Assembly (NCBI GenBank): GCA_041398705.1
Contig: JAWKUI010000007.1
Location: forward strand, 62,001 to 126,000
From: NORP259 sp041398705
GTDB lineage: Bacteria > Planctomycetota > UBA1135 > GCA-002686595
Length of the DNA stretch: 64,000 bases
Direction of reading: 5' to 3'
Positions 10,648 to 20,199 of the stretch are shown here, one piece after another. Below the pieces are notes generated by a model that saw only the letters and a program-made list of their open reading frames with translations, had not been told where the DNA came from and searched no databases. The position numbers and the translations under genes are program-made. Position 1 is the first letter of the stretch, and each line of letters opens with the position of its first letter.

Positions 10648-11772
10648 ATGGCAGATCACGGATCCCTCGAACGATTGGGCCTCAAGCCCGAGGATGCAGA
10701 GCGCCTGTTGAAGGAGGCGCGGGAATTCAAGGGCGAGAGCCTGTGGAGCGATGCGTGGCGGCGCCTACGCCGCAATCGTGTCGCCCTTTGGTCGATGTAC
10801 TTCCTGGTGGCCTTCGGGTTGATGTCCTTCTTTGCGCCGCTGTTGCCCATGCGCAACCCCGCGGCCCAGGCCCCCGAGATCCAGTTCCAAAGCCCGACCC
10901 TGAACCTGGGGGATTCGGGCTACCTGCAGGAGTACGCCGCCGACGACAAGATCACGTCCGAGGAGATCGTCAACGCCTACTGGCCGGAAATGAACTCGTT
11001 GGATGTGCTGTTCGTCAAAGTCCGCCTCGCGGTGTTCGGCTCTTGGCAGCCCGGATTCTGGATGGGCACGGACGCCATGGGACGGGACGTGTTGTCCCGC
11101 ATCGTCTGGGGCAGCCGCACCTCGATCAAGGTGGCGCTGATCGCGTCCCTGTTCTCGCTGCTCATCGGCGTGGTCTATGGCGCGCTCTCCGGCCTGTTGG
11201 GCGGCTGGGTCGACAACCTGATGATGCGCATCGTCGACATCCTCTACTCGATCCCTTTCATCTTCGTCGTAATCTTCCTGATCACCTTGATCGGGGATTA
11301 CAAACAGGCGCTGGAGGAATGGGGCATCGACCGCATGGTGGTTCTTTACCTGGTCATCGGTGCGGTTTATTGGCTCACCATGGCCCGGGTCGTGCGCGGT
11401 CAGGTGCTGGCCCTCAAACACAAGGAATTCGTCGAAGCCGCCCGCGTGATCGGCGCGTCGACCCCGCGCATCCTGTTCGCCCACGTGGTGCCCAATGTGC
11501 TCTCGATCGTGATCATCTACCTGACCCTCACGATCCCCGCGGTGATGCTCTTCGAAGCCTTCCTCTCGTTCCTCGGCCTGGGTGTCGAAGCCCCCGAAGT
11601 TTCGTGGGGCATTCTCGCCGCCGACGGCACCGCCGCCATCAACCCCCTGCGCCTCTTCTGGTGGCTGGTGGTCTTCCCCTCCCTGGCGATGGCGTCGACG
11701 CTGCTCGCCCTCAACCTGCTCGGCGACGGCCTGCGCGACGCTTTGGACCCGAAGATGCGAGGCAAGGACTGA
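10648..11772 (+). CDS. oppC: Peptide ABC transporter permease OppC
   Basis: 374 residues. A cytoplasmic N-terminus is followed by helix 1 (about 45-70), an extracytoplasmic loop of about 80 residues, then the core starting at FWMGTDAMGRDVLSRIVWG, with the EAA loop EFVEAARVIGASTPRILFAH and the ending DALDPKMRGKD. A GGAGG about 9 bases before the ATG, inside the end of oppB, is one of the few good ribosome binding sites in this region. It overlaps oppD by one base (TGATG). Confidence 0.94.
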   Translation: MADHGSLERLGLKPEDAERLLKEAREFKGESLWSDAWRRLRRNRVALWSMYFLVAFGLMSFFAPLLPMRNPAAQAPEIQFQSPTLNLGDSGYLQEYAADDKITSEEIVNAYWPEMNSLDVLFVKVRLAVFGSWQPGFWMGTDAMGRDVLSRIVWGSRTSIKVALIASLFSLLIGVVYGALSGLLGGWVDNLMMRIVDILYSIPFIFVVIFLITLIGDYKQALEEWGIDRMVVLYLVIGAVYWLTMARVVRGQVLALKHKEFVEAARVIGASTPRILFAHVVPNVLSIVIIYLTLTIPAVMLFEAFLSFLGLGVEAPEVSWGILAADGTAAINPLRLFWWLVVFPSLAMASTLLALNLLGDGLRDALDPKMRGKD

Positions 11773-12782
11773 TGGCGCTGCTCGAAGTCGAAAACCTGCG
11801 CGTGCGTTTCGAGACCCATCACGGGGTCGTGCGCGCGGTGGATGGGGTGAGCTTCACCCTCGAAGAAGGCCAGACCCTGGGCCTGGTCGGCGAATCCGGA
11901 TCGGGCAAGTCGGTCACCAACATGGCGCTGCTCGGCCTAGTGCCCTCGCCCCCCGGCGTGGTCGAAGCCGATGCGATCCGCTTCGAAGGCCAGGACCTGA
12001 CGAAACTGAGCGAAAAGCAGCTGCGCAAGATCCGCGGCAACCGCATTTCGATGATCTTCCAGGACCCGATGACCTCGCTCAATCCGCTGCTCACGATCGA
12101 ACGGCAGATGACCGAGGTACTCTGCCTGCATAAGGGTCTTTCGCGTCGCGAAGCCAAGCAGAAGGCCATCGAAGGCCTCGGCGACGTGGGCATCCCGAGC
12201 CCGGAGACGCGCATCGACCAGTATCCGCACGAGCTATCGGGTGGCATGCGCCAACGCGTGATGATCGCCATGGGACTGCTCTGCGCGCCCAAGCTGCTGC
12301 TCGCGGACGAGCCCACCACCGCGCTCGACGTGACCATCCAGGCCCAGGTGCTCGAGCTGATGAAGGACCTTCAGAAGCGCCACGGCACCGCGATCATCCT
12401 GGTCACCCACGACCTCGGCGTGGTCGCCGGCATGAGCCACAAGATCCACGTGATGTACGCGGGCCGCATGGTGGAGACCTCCCCCACCTTCGAACTCTTC
12501 CAGCGTCCCCTGCACCCCTACACCAAGGGCCTGCTCGGCAGCATCCCCACCCTGCACTCCACCCCGGGCGAGGACCTCGAGTCGATCCCCGGCGCCCCGC
12601 CCGACCTGGCCAACCTGCCGAAGGGTTGTGCCTTCGCCCCGCGCTGCGCCTGGAAGAAAGAGCGCTGCGAACAGCAAGCCCCGGACGCCGAACGCTTCCA
12701 CGATCCGCAGAGCGGTGCCCCGCGCACGAGCGCTTGTTTCGAGCTGAACCAACTCGCCGGCGCGCGGGAGGTGCAATCATGA
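11772..12782 (+). CDS. oppD: Peptide ABC transporter ATP-binding protein OppD
   Basis: 336 residues. Walker A GESGSGKS, Q-loop MIFQDPMTSLNPL, signature LSGGMRQR and LLLADEPTTALDVT are all intact, and the C-terminal cysteine block reads GCAFAPRCAWKKERC. The ATG at 11772 shares one base with the oppC stop; a longer in-frame reading upstream runs through oppC in another frame and is not real. It is similar in length and motifs to the leftward OppD but clearly a distinct sequence. Confidence 0.94.
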   Translation: MALLEVENLRVRFETHHGVVRAVDGVSFTLEEGQTLGLVGESGSGKSVTNMALLGLVPSPPGVVEADAIRFEGQDLTKLSEKQLRKIRGNRISMIFQDPMTSLNPLLTIERQMTEVLCLHKGLSRREAKQKAIEGLGDVGIPSPETRIDQYPHELSGGMRQRVMIAMGLLCAPKLLLADEPTTALDVTIQAQVLELMKDLQKRHGTAIILVTHDLGVVAGMSHKIHVMYAGRMVETSPTFELFQRPLHPYTKGLLGSIPTLHSTPGEDLESIPGAPPDLANLPKGCAFAPRCAWKKERCEQQAPDAERFHDPQSGAPRTSACFELNQLAGAREVQS

Positions 12783-13804
12783 GCCAGACCGCCCCCTCCC
12801 TTTCGTCCCGCCTGCGCAACCTGGAACAGGGCCCGCCCCTGCTCGAAGTCCGCGGCCTGAAGAAGCACTTCCCCGTCGACCAGCGCATCCTCAAGGCGGT
12901 CGACGGCGTGGACTTCGAACTACGCCGCGGCGAAGCCCTGGGCCTCGTCGGCGAATCGGGCTGCGGCAAGTCGACCGCTGCACGCACCATCGTGGGCCTG
13001 TACAAAGCCACCGAAGGCAGCGTGCGCTTCGACGGCACCGAGTTGACCACCCTGGGCCGCGGCGCCTGGCGCCCCATGCGCCGCCGCATCCAGATGATCT
13101 TCCAGGATCCCTACGCCTCGCTCGACCCGCGCCAGACGGTGTCGTCGATCCTCGAGGAACCCCTCAAGATCCACCGCATCGGCCGCGCCCGCGACCGCAA
13201 GATGCGCGCCATGGCCCTGCTCGAAGCGGTCGGCCTCAATCCGCGCCACATCCACCGCTATCCGCACGAATTCTCCGGCGGCCAGCGCCAACGCATCGGC
13301 ATCGCCCGCGCCCTGGCCCTCGAACCCGATCTGATCGTCTGCGACGAACCGGTGTCCGCCCTCGACGTGTCGATCCAGGCCCAGGTGCTCAACCTGCTCG
13401 CCGAACTGCAGGAACGCTTCGGCCTGTCCTACCTGTTCATCGCCCACGACCTCGCCGTCGTGCGCCACCTCTGCACGCGCATTGCGGTCATGTACCTCGG
13501 CCGCGTGGTCGAGATCGCCGATCGCGACGATCTTTTCGCCAGCCCGACGCATCCCTACACCAAAGCCCTGCTCTCGGCGATCCCCGAACCGGACCCCGAA
13601 CGCGAGCGCACCCGCGAACGCATCGTGCTGCAAGGCGACGTGCCTTCCCCGCTGAATCCCCCCAGCGGCTGCCCCTTCCACCCTCGCTGCCCCAAGTACG
13701 CGAAGTCCCCCGACCCGCGCTGCACCGAGGTCCCGCCGACCCTCTTCGAGTTCCCTGCCGGCAGCCGCCACGAAGCGGCGTGCCACCTCGAAGGTCGCAG
13801 CTGA
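12779..13804 (+). CDS. oppF: Peptide ABC transporter ATP-binding protein OppF
   Basis: 341 residues. Walker A GESGCGKS, Q-loop MIFQDPYASLDPR, signature SGGQRQR, and VCDEPVSALDVSIQ. The C-terminal GCPFHPRC motif is present. The start ATG at 12779 overlaps the oppD stop by 4 bases and is preceded by gggaggt, a good Shine-Dalgarno 6-8 bases away. Last gene of the rightward operon; a hairpin follows. Confidence 0.94.
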   Translation: MSQTAPSLSSRLRNLEQGPPLLEVRGLKKHFPVDQRILKAVDGVDFELRRGEALGLVGESGCGKSTAARTIVGLYKATEGSVRFDGTELTTLGRGAWRPMRRRIQMIFQDPYASLDPRQTVSSILEEPLKIHRIGRARDRKMRAMALLEAVGLNPRHIHRYPHEFSGGQRQRIGIARALALEPDLIVCDEPVSALDVSIQAQVLNLLAELQERFGLSYLFIAHDLAVVRHLCTRIAVMYLGRVVEIADRDDLFASPTHPYTKALLSAIPEPDPERERTRERIVLQGDVPSPLNPPSGCPFHPRCPKYAKSPDPRCTEVPPTLFEFPAGSRHEAACHLEGRS

Positions 13805-14321
13805 CCTCTTTTCATCCCGCGTGCATCCCGCTCGCGGCGATTCCAAATCCGGGCGGCCCCGCGCAACACGCGGCGCCGCCCGGATGCACTCCACGGGATG
13901 GGCAAATTCCGGGACGCCGCCGTGGGGCCTTCGAATGGCCCCAGTGCCGGGGTTCATGGGGCCCAACAGTACGTCGAATTCCAGCCGGCGCTGGGACCGT
14001 CTCTTGGCCGCCCGCAACCACAACGCTGGAGGGACCCCGCATCGAGCCCTGCGGGCAGCCTGCCCCGCCGAGACTCCCGCCGAGGTTTCCGCCGAACGGG
14101 CCTGGCCTTGCCCATGACCGCCCCCGAACCCCGGGAGTCGGACGGCCGTATGGATCCGCGGAACTCCCAAGCCCTGTCGGCCCGGCCGTAGCCTCCCCCA
14201 GCAGCCCGTGGACGAGGATTCCAAATCCAAAGTCCCTCTCGGCCACCCATCCCGGGGATCGGCGGTATCTTCAGCGTCGGTGGCGACTTCCCTACGCCAC
14301 GCTCTCCCGCCTGACACTCCT
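13805..14321. other. Intergenic stretch of 517 bases
   Basis: No credible gene: the open frames here are short, overlap in several frames, and none resembles a known protein. It holds the hairpin at 13847-13885. The phrase attccaaatcc occurs twice (near 13840 and 14218). I see no RNA gene. Confidence 0.6.
13847..13885 (+). terminator. Hairpin downstream of the rightward peptide-transport operon
   Basis: Arms of 17 bases (atccgggcggccccgcg against cgcggcgccgcccggat, one mismatch) with a 5-base loop, 42 bases after the oppF stop. There is no T-tract directly after it, so it may be a terminator or a 3' stabilising hairpin. Confidence 0.5.
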
Positions 14322-15464
14322 ATGAAACTGCCTCTCTCCCTATGCGCGCTCGGCGCCCTCGCCGCCCCGGCCCTCGCGGACACGATCACCCTGTCCCCGA
14401 TCGCCGACAACACGATGTATGAAAACGCCTCGGGCCTGCTGGCGAACGGTTCGGGCATCCGGGCTTTCTTCGGCGCCAACGCCAGCGGCCTGGCACGCCG
14501 CTACCTGGTGCGGTTCGACGTGGCCGGCAGTCTGCCGGCGGGCTCCACCATCGTCAGCGCCACCTTCGAGATCAACCCGCTCAGCTACGCTCCCGCGAGC
14601 CCGGCGGGACTCGTGCGCGACCTGCACCGGGTCAGCCAGGCGTGGGGCGAAGGCAACTCCAACGCGGGCACGCCCGGCGGCGGGGGCACCATCGCGCAGA
14701 CCGGCGACGCCACCTGGTTGCACACCTTCTACAACGCGAGTTTCTGGACCACCCCCGGCGGCGACTTCGATCCGAGCCCGAGCGCGTCGGTGGTGCTCGT
14801 GAATTACGGCCGCAAGCAGATCGCGTCGAGCGGAACCGCGGCCGACGTGCAGGATTGGCTCGACAACCCGGCCGGCAACTTCGGTTGGGTGCTCAAGGAT
14901 CGCGTGGAAGGGAACTCGAGCGCGGTCGCCATCTCCTCCCGCGAAGACACCTTCCCGAACTCCGCGCCGACCTTGGTGATCGAATTCAGTCCGCCCGGCG
15001 GAACGATCCAGACCTTCTGCGATCCCGCAGCGGCCAACTCGACCGGCGTGCCCACCGTGCTCGCGGGCGCGTTCGGAAGCGGCGTCGGCAGCGACCTTCA
15101 TTTGGAGGCCACGAGCGGTCCGCCCACCCAATTCGGCTACTTCCTCGTCGGCAGCGCTGCGCAGGACCCCGGCGTCGCCGTGGGCGGCGGTTTCCTGTGC
15201 CTGTCGCAGGCCGCGCCCAACGTGCTTGGCCGCTACAACCTGACCGGCACACCGCTGGGTTCGATCGGATCGTTCGATGCCGCTGGCGTGCTGCAGAACC
15301 TGACCGGCACGTCCACCACCGGCACGGGTTTCGATGTTCCCAGCAATCTGCCCCTGCCCGGTTCCCCCACGATCACCGCGGGCAGCACCTGGCACTTCCA
15401 GCTCTGGCACCGCGAACCGGGCCCCTCGTCAAACTTCTCGAACGGGGTTTCGGTCACGTTCTGA
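14322..15464 (+). CDS. Exported DNRLRE-domain protein with the shared C-terminal domain
   Basis: 380 residues. Signal peptide at 1-19 (MKLPLSLCALGALAAPALA). Residues about 20-225 match the DNRLRE style of beta-sandwich: paired DNTMYENASG, YLVRFDVAG, a WGEGNSNAGTPGGGG loop, WTTPGGDFD, DVQDWL and NFGWVLKD. Such domains occur in secreted cell-surface proteins. Residues about 232-380 are the C-terminal domain found in three other proteins of this window (FCDPA.., QFGYFLVG, LCL, WHFQLWHR, ending GVSVTF). The start at 14322 is where the signal peptide begins. Function unknown; location very probably outside the cytoplasmic membrane. Confidence 0.8.
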   Translation: MKLPLSLCALGALAAPALADTITLSPIADNTMYENASGLLANGSGIRAFFGANASGLARRYLVRFDVAGSLPAGSTIVSATFEINPLSYAPASPAGLVRDLHRVSQAWGEGNSNAGTPGGGGTIAQTGDATWLHTFYNASFWTTPGGDFDPSPSASVVLVNYGRKQIASSGTAADVQDWLDNPAGNFGWVLKDRVEGNSSAVAISSREDTFPNSAPTLVIEFSPPGGTIQTFCDPAAANSTGVPTVLAGAFGSGVGSDLHLEATSGPPTQFGYFLVGSAAQDPGVAVGGGFLCLSQAAPNVLGRYNLTGTPLGSIGSFDAAGVLQNLTGTSTTGTGFDVPSNLPLPGSPTITAGSTWHFQLWHREPGPSSNFSNGVSVTF

Positions 15465-15494
15465 TCCGAACATCGGCAAGTCCGCTTCCGAATC

Positions 15495-15531
15495 GGCTGG
15501 CCGCGCCCCCGGGTGCGGCCAGCCCTCTTTT
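15495..15531 (+). terminator. Intrinsic terminator
   Basis: A 10-bp perfect stem (ggctggccgc / gcggccagcc) with a 10-base loop, followed by ctctttt, 30 bases after the stop of the DNRLRE gene. Confidence 0.7.
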
Positions 15532-15598
15532 CACCCGCGCCATCGCCGCCTATGTTGAGCCCCGCCCGAGCTCCCTGCTTCTCGCGCCGCGTCGCTCC

Positions 15599-16189
15599 AT
15601 GTCGAACACCGCCCTCGATCTTCCGCCCCTGCACGCCGTACCGCGCACTCCTGGGCAGATGAAGTCCGCCCTGCTTGGCGAAGCCGATCGCATCGCCCGG
15701 GCCTTCGAGAAACTCGAGCCCACCGCCTTCGTCGCGCCCCAGGGCAACCACTGGTCCGCAGCCCAACACCTCGGCCACATCGAGTGGGCGTCGCGCACCG
15801 TCGCCGGCGCCATGTCCCGGCCGCCCGCCCTCTTGCTGCTGCGCTTCGGCCCACGCATCCGCCCCGAGTGGTCCGCCGATTCCCTGCGCGAACGCTACCA
15901 AGAAGCCCTCGCCCTCACCCAGGCCCCCGCCGCCTTCCGCCCCCGCGACCCCAAACCCGGCGACCCCACCCCGGAGTTCCAGGCGAAAGCCCTCGACACC
16001 TGGCGCCAGACCCTGGAGAACCTCGCGCAACAGGCCCTGACCTATCCGCACTGGGCCCTGCACCGCACGCGCGTCCCGCACCCCGTGCTCGGCAAGATCA
16101 CCATCTGGGAAGTGCTGCTCTTCACCCTACTGCACAACGCCCACCACCTCGCCCGCTTCGAGCAACGCGCCGCCCTGGCCATGGCATAG
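15599..16189 (+). CDS. DinB-like / four-helix metal-hydrolase-fold protein
   Basis: 196 residues with the organisation of the DinB/YfiT-like superfamily. A conserved first helix runs from LLGEADRIARAFEKL, then comes NHWSAAQHLGHIEW with the first metal-binding His, and the last helix has LLHNAHHLARFEQ, whose HxxHH-type histidines usually complete a metal site. Members act as thiol transferases or damage-associated proteins; the actual substrate is not predictable. The start ATG at 15599 is the first in-frame ATG after the upstream terminator. A long palindrome follows immediately after the gene. Confidence 0.75.
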   Translation: MSNTALDLPPLHAVPRTPGQMKSALLGEADRIARAFEKLEPTAFVAPQGNHWSAAQHLGHIEWASRTVAGAMSRPPALLLLRFGPRIRPEWSADSLRERYQEALALTQAPAAFRPRDPKPGDPTPEFQAKALDTWRQTLENLAQQALTYPHWALHRTRVPHPVLGKITIWEVLLFTLLHNAHHLARFEQRAALAMA

Positions 16190-16207
16190 ATACGGTTCCT
16201 CGGAGCC

Positions 16208-16326
16208 GGTGGAATAACGTTACATACCGACCGGTTCGATCAGTCCCACAATTCGCGGTGCGTGCTTCGCACGCCGCGAATTGTGGGACTGATCGAGCCT
16301 GGTTCGGTATGTAACGTTATTCCACC
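16208..16326. repeat. Palindromic element, copy 1
   Basis: A 119-base near-perfect inverted repeat, about 58 bases per arm, meeting at the tip gcgtgc-ttc-gcacgc. The outer ends read ggtggaataacgttacat and atgtaacgttattccacc. The left arm lacks 2 bases relative to the right (gaccggttc against gaaccaggctc). It lies between the 3' ends of a rightward (16189) and a leftward (16370) gene, so it could act as a bidirectional terminator. Core sequence shared with copies 2 and 3. Confidence 0.93.
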
Positions 16327-16369
16327 GCCTTGGGCACACGGCGCAACCATCCATATGCCAAAGCCCCCC

Positions 16370-18643
16370 TCACTGGAAGTCCACGCGCACCCCACTCGAG
16401 GTATTCGACGTGCCCATTCCCCCCACATGGTCGCGGAACCAGAACTGGAAGTGCCAGGCATCTCCCGCTTGCACGACCTGCCCTTGGGGCAAGAGACCCA
16501 AATCCAGCCGCCTCGAAACCACACCCGCAGCATTCGGCGACAACACCTGATCGTTCCAGCGCAGCAATTGCCCCCCCAGACACAGGTGCCCTTGGCTATT
16601 CCCGAAAAACGGGAAAAACCCGGAAGTCTGGCTCATCAAGAAGTACCCGAACTGCCCCAGAGGAACTTCGCTGGCGCACAACACCAGGTTGCCCGCGCTT
16701 ACGAGATCCGAGCCGAGCACGAACGCGTGCGCGCGATCCCCAGTGGAGTTGATCGTGGACTGGCAATAGGTCCATCCATCGATCGAATCGCACCCGGGGC
16801 CGCAGTAGTCGGGATCGAACATGAACGCACCGGCATCGGCCGGGCTGCCGTCCGGATCGGGCACCGTCCCCGTGCCCCCCAGATCGATCGCCGGGGATCC
16901 GGGCTGGAGGTGGAAGTCGTGGGCGCCCCAAAACAGCGGATCCGCGATCGGGGTGCCGACCACGAATCCCGTGTTCCAGAGCACGCAATTCCCGACCAAA
17001 GTCCCCCCACCGAAAGCGGGCGAGCCCACCCCGGAAACAATGCAATGCAGCAAGGTCCAGCCACGGACCTCGTTCGCGCCCACGCTCGCCTGGTTGCGCA
17101 CCAGCGTGCAGTGCTCTGCCTGACCTTGGCCGACCAAGGCCCCCCCAACGGAAGTGCCAGCGCCCAGGGTCCGGTTCTCCTCGAACACACAGCGCCGGAC
17201 AAGGGTGCCCGGGTGACTCGACCAGATGGCCCCGCCTTCGCTGGTCCCCCCTGCCTCCACTTCGTTGTGACGGAACACACTTCCGGTCACGATCGTGCTG
17301 CCGGCGGCATAGATCGCGCCGCCGAAGGCCTCGTCCATCGAGCTGCCTGCCGGATACGCAGACTCGACCCGATTGCCCTCGAAGGTGCACCCGTGCACCA
17401 CGAGCGGGCCGTCTGAATAGATGCCTCCGCCGCTCGCGCGATAGCCGTCGAAGTAGGAACCCCGCTGCGCGGAATTGTCAGAGAACGCACAGCCTGCGAA
17501 CGTCCCCGCGGAGTTCCGCAGGGAAACCGCCGCTCCGAAGTCCGAGCGGTTGCCCAGAAACTGGCAATCCTGGGCATCCAGCTGCGATCCGTTCGAGTGG
17601 ATCGCACCGCCGTCCCAGCCGTCGAGATCCCCGCGGTTCTGCGCGAACAGGCAATCCGAGAACCCCGCCACCGTGCCCTCGAGAGCCACGGCTCCCCCTC
17701 GATCGGCCACATACTGGGTGAAACTCGATTGATCGCAGCCAAGCGTCCCCCCGACCACTTTCATCGCCGCGCCTCGCTCCACATCCACGCGTCCATTGCG
17801 GAAGACGCAATCGTGAATCGTCGTGGTGCACACCTCCAAGTACAGGGCGCGCTCGCCGGGCACGTTCCATTGGGTCATGCCGTCGAAGGTCGTTCCCGAC
17901 ACGTTCACCGTGCAGCCCGTGAGGTGCATGCCCGCGTTGCACAGTTCCGAACTGCCGCACCCGAGCGCCGAGCAACCGAGGAACAAACAATCCCCGGCCG
18001 TGATTCCGCCAGAGTCGCACTTCACCGGGCACGTGACCGCTTCAAAGACGCATCCGAGCAGGGTCAGGTCGGCCTGCAGACCTTCCAGCCCCCCGGCCAA
18101 GCCCCCTTCGATGTTCCGCCAAATGCACCCCTCGAAGCGCGGCGCCCCACCTTGGGCCCGGATCCCAGGCGCGTCCAGGAACCAGTCTTCGAACCGGCAT
18201 GATTGGAACGTGGCCGAACTGCCGCTCAGTTCGATCGCGGCGTTCATGTGCGGCCACCCCGAGTTGTACCCGTAGAAGCCAAGACCCTCGAGGCGCATGC
18301 CCACCCCTTCCCCCGACGTCAGCCGCAGCATGGGTTCGGTCGAAACGATCGTGGAAGGACCTACGATCCGAGTGAGCTGCGGCCCGGCCGGAGCGGTCAG
18401 CAACAGCTCCTTGCCCATCGGATCGATGGCTTCCCCCGGATAGGTGCCCGCGGCGATCACGAGGGTATCCCCGGTCACCGTCGTCGCCTGGGCCACCGCA
18501 AAGTCGATGCGCGCGTAGGGATCCGCCTGGGTACCGCTACCCGGCCCGGGTGCCCCGGAGTCCACGTACCAGGTGCTCTGGGACCAGGCGGAAACGGAAA
18601 GCAGAAACGAGCAAAGGGGCCCAAAGGCAATGGACGAGTTCAT
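16370..18643 (-). CDS. Exported right-handed beta-helix protein with the shared C-terminal domain
   Basis: 757 residues. Signal peptide at about 1-20 (MNSSIAFGPLCSFLLSVSAW), then STWYVDSGAPGPGSGTQADPYARIDFAVAQA-type text, the usual opening of parallel beta-helix proteins with a choice-of-anchor Q style. Residues about 90-590 hold repeated turns of the form ..C.F..N.A..GGAI.S..., for example GGAIYAAGSTI and GGAVALEGTVAG. From about 625 the shared C-terminal domain begins (GQFGYFLMS, LCLGGQLLR, WHFQFWFRD, ending GVRVDFQ). Beta-helices of this kind bind or cleave polysaccharides or act as adhesins; no catalytic residues can be assigned. The start at 18643 begins the signal peptide. Confidence 0.8.
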   Translation of the reverse strand: MNSSIAFGPLCSFLLSVSAWSQSTWYVDSGAPGPGSGTQADPYARIDFAVAQATTVTGDTLVIAAGTYPGEAIDPMGKELLLTAPAGPQLTRIVGPSTIVSTEPMLRLTSGEGVGMRLEGLGFYGYNSGWPHMNAAIELSGSSATFQSCRFEDWFLDAPGIRAQGGAPRFEGCIWRNIEGGLAGGLEGLQADLTLLGCVFEAVTCPVKCDSGGITAGDCLFLGCSALGCGSSELCNAGMHLTGCTVNVSGTTFDGMTQWNVPGERALYLEVCTTTIHDCVFRNGRVDVERGAAMKVVGGTLGCDQSSFTQYVADRGGAVALEGTVAGFSDCLFAQNRGDLDGWDGGAIHSNGSQLDAQDCQFLGNRSDFGAAVSLRNSAGTFAGCAFSDNSAQRGSYFDGYRASGGGIYSDGPLVVHGCTFEGNRVESAYPAGSSMDEAFGGAIYAAGSTIVTGSVFRHNEVEAGGTSEGGAIWSSHPGTLVRRCVFEENRTLGAGTSVGGALVGQGQAEHCTLVRNQASVGANEVRGWTLLHCIVSGVGSPAFGGGTLVGNCVLWNTGFVVGTPIADPLFWGAHDFHLQPGSPAIDLGGTGTVPDPDGSPADAGAFMFDPDYCGPGCDSIDGWTYCQSTINSTGDRAHAFVLGSDLVSAGNLVLCASEVPLGQFGYFLMSQTSGFFPFFGNSQGHLCLGGQLLRWNDQVLSPNAAGVVSRRLDLGLLPQGQVVQAGDAWHFQFWFRDHVGGMGTSNTSSGVRVDFQ

Positions 18644-18697
18644 GGGAATCCAGTCAATGGAGAGCAGCGACGGCACACCAGGGTACACCTAGGCGCT

Positions 18698-18869
18698 GGC
18701 GCGGAGTGCCGAAGGCGGTGGAATAACGTTACATACCGAACCAGGTTCGATCAGTCCCACAATTCGCGGTGCGTGCTTCGCACGCCGCGGGTGTGGGACT
18801 GATCGGGCCTGGTTCGGTATGTATGGTTCGGTATGTAACGTTATTCCACCGCCTTCGGCACTCCGCGCC
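18698..18869. repeat. Palindromic element, copy 2, with inverted copy of a gene end
   Basis: Inverted repeat of 172 bases. The core (18717-18850) matches copy 1, but the right arm has a 14-base tandem duplication (tggttcggtatgta twice). Beyond the core the symmetry continues for about 19 more bases on each side. On the right this extension is the 3' end of the leftward permease gene (codons for RRGVPKAVE and the TAA stop); on the left it is an inverted copy of those codons. Confidence 0.93.
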
Positions 18870-20160
18870 GTTGCATGAACGCCTGCCACGCAAACCCGGC
18901 GAGCAGCAACCCACCGCCGATTGCGAGATACCTCACCGGCACCCAGAACGCCAAACTGAGACACGCCACAAGCCCTAGCCACGCCAGGACCACCGGGTAG
19001 CGCCGCGCCCCCGCGGGCAACCGGATCGCGCTGGCATTCGTGAGCGCGTAGTAGATCAGGACGGTGAACGCGCTGAAGGACCAGGTGGTCTTCACGTCCC
19101 CGATGGCCACGAGGCCCGCGATCAAGACCGCGATGCCATGCACGGCGGCCTTGGGCGAAGCTTGCGCGCCCGAGACCCGCTCGAACACGCGCGGCATGTC
19201 GCCCCGCCGCGCCATCGCGAGCAGCACGCGCGACAAACCGAGCAGCAAGTTCAACAAAACCCCGGCCATCGCCGTCATCGCGGCGGCGGCAATGGCAATG
19301 GGCACGCCCTTGACCCCAGTACTGCGCGCAAGCCATTCGAGCGGCGCCGCGCTGCGGCGGGTCACCTCCGCGAACACGTCGGGTCCCACCATCACCAAGG
19401 CAGAACCCGCGACCAGCACGTAGATCAACACCGAAACCGCCAGGGTGGTGAGCACGGCGCGAGGAATCGTGCGCGCCGGATCGCGCACTTCTTCGCCCAA
19501 GGTCGCCACCCGTCCGTAGCCGGTGAAGGCGACAAACAGCAGCGCACACGCCTCAAGGAACGCGCCGGCGCGCAGATCCCTGGGCCACCATTTCACGCCG
19601 GACGCCGGTCCCAGAGTCACCGCGTGGCCCACCGCCACCGCGACGAACAAGGCGAGCCCCGCGAGGGTCACGCTGACGATGATTGCGTTGGCGCGGGCGC
19701 TACGGCGTAGGCCTCCGGCCACCAATACGTCCGCAAACAACACCAGCAGCAAAGCCAACCCGATGCGCACGCCCTTGCCCTGCCACCCCAAGGCCACCAT
19801 CGCGTACCCCGCCAGCCCGAGCGCCGCGGTCGCCGCACTCGCGGACTTCGCGAGCAGAAACCTCCAACCCGCCGCGAAACCGGCGCGGGGTCCGAGCAGT
19901 CGATACCCGTACTCGTAGGTGCCGCCGCTGACCGGATGGGCGGCGGCCAATTGCGCACTCGAAAGCCCATTCAGCACCGCCACAAGCCCCGCCACCGCCA
20001 CGGCCGCGATCATCGCATTGCCCGCAATGCCCGCCGCCAAGCCGAGACTCACGAAGACCCCAGTCCCGAGGATCGACCCCAGGCCCAACCACACCGCGCC
20101 CCACACCCCGAGCACCCGCTGCAGGCCCGGTGCCCCCTCGTGTTCCTTTTCCGCTGCCAC
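18841..20160 (-). CDS. APC-superfamily amino acid permease
   Basis: 439 residues with about 12 predicted membrane helices. Typical APC features: WGAVWLGLGSILGTGVFVSLG in helix 1 with the substrate-contacting GSxxGTG pattern, ALNGLSSAQLAAAHPVSGG-type helix 2, and FVAFTGYGRVATLGEEVRDP in helix 6. It should import amino acids or a related amine by secondary transport. I prefer the GTG at 20160 (VAAEKEHEGAPGLQRVLG) because the upstream ATG at 20226 would overlap the start of the divergent lipoprotein gene. The stop codon and last nine codons lie inside palindromic copy 2. Confidence 0.85.
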   Translation of the reverse strand: MAAEKEHEGAPGLQRVLGVWGAVWLGLGSILGTGVFVSLGLAAGIAGNAMIAAVAVAGLVAVLNGLSSAQLAAAHPVSGGTYEYGYRLLGPRAGFAAGWRFLLAKSASAATAALGLAGYAMVALGWQGKGVRIGLALLLVLFADVLVAGGLRRSARANAIIVSVTLAGLALFVAVAVGHAVTLGPASGVKWWPRDLRAGAFLEACALLFVAFTGYGRVATLGEEVRDPARTIPRAVLTTLAVSVLIYVLVAGSALVMVGPDVFAEVTRRSAAPLEWLARSTGVKGVPIAIAAAAMTAMAGVLLNLLLGLSRVLLAMARRGDMPRVFERVSGAQASPKAAVHGIAVLIAGLVAIGDVKTTWSFSAFTVLIYYALTNASAIRLPAGARRYPVVLAWLGLVACLSLAFWVPVRYLAIGGGLLLAGFAWQAFMQRRGVPKAVE

Positions 20161-20199
20161 GGCACGGATTCTATCCCTTTGCAAGCCTGGTTTTCGCCC

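Noticed and set aside
16230..16260. tRNA T-arm-like ggttcgatc in the palindromes
   Set aside because: The surrounding sequence forms one long hairpin, with no acceptor or anticodon arm.
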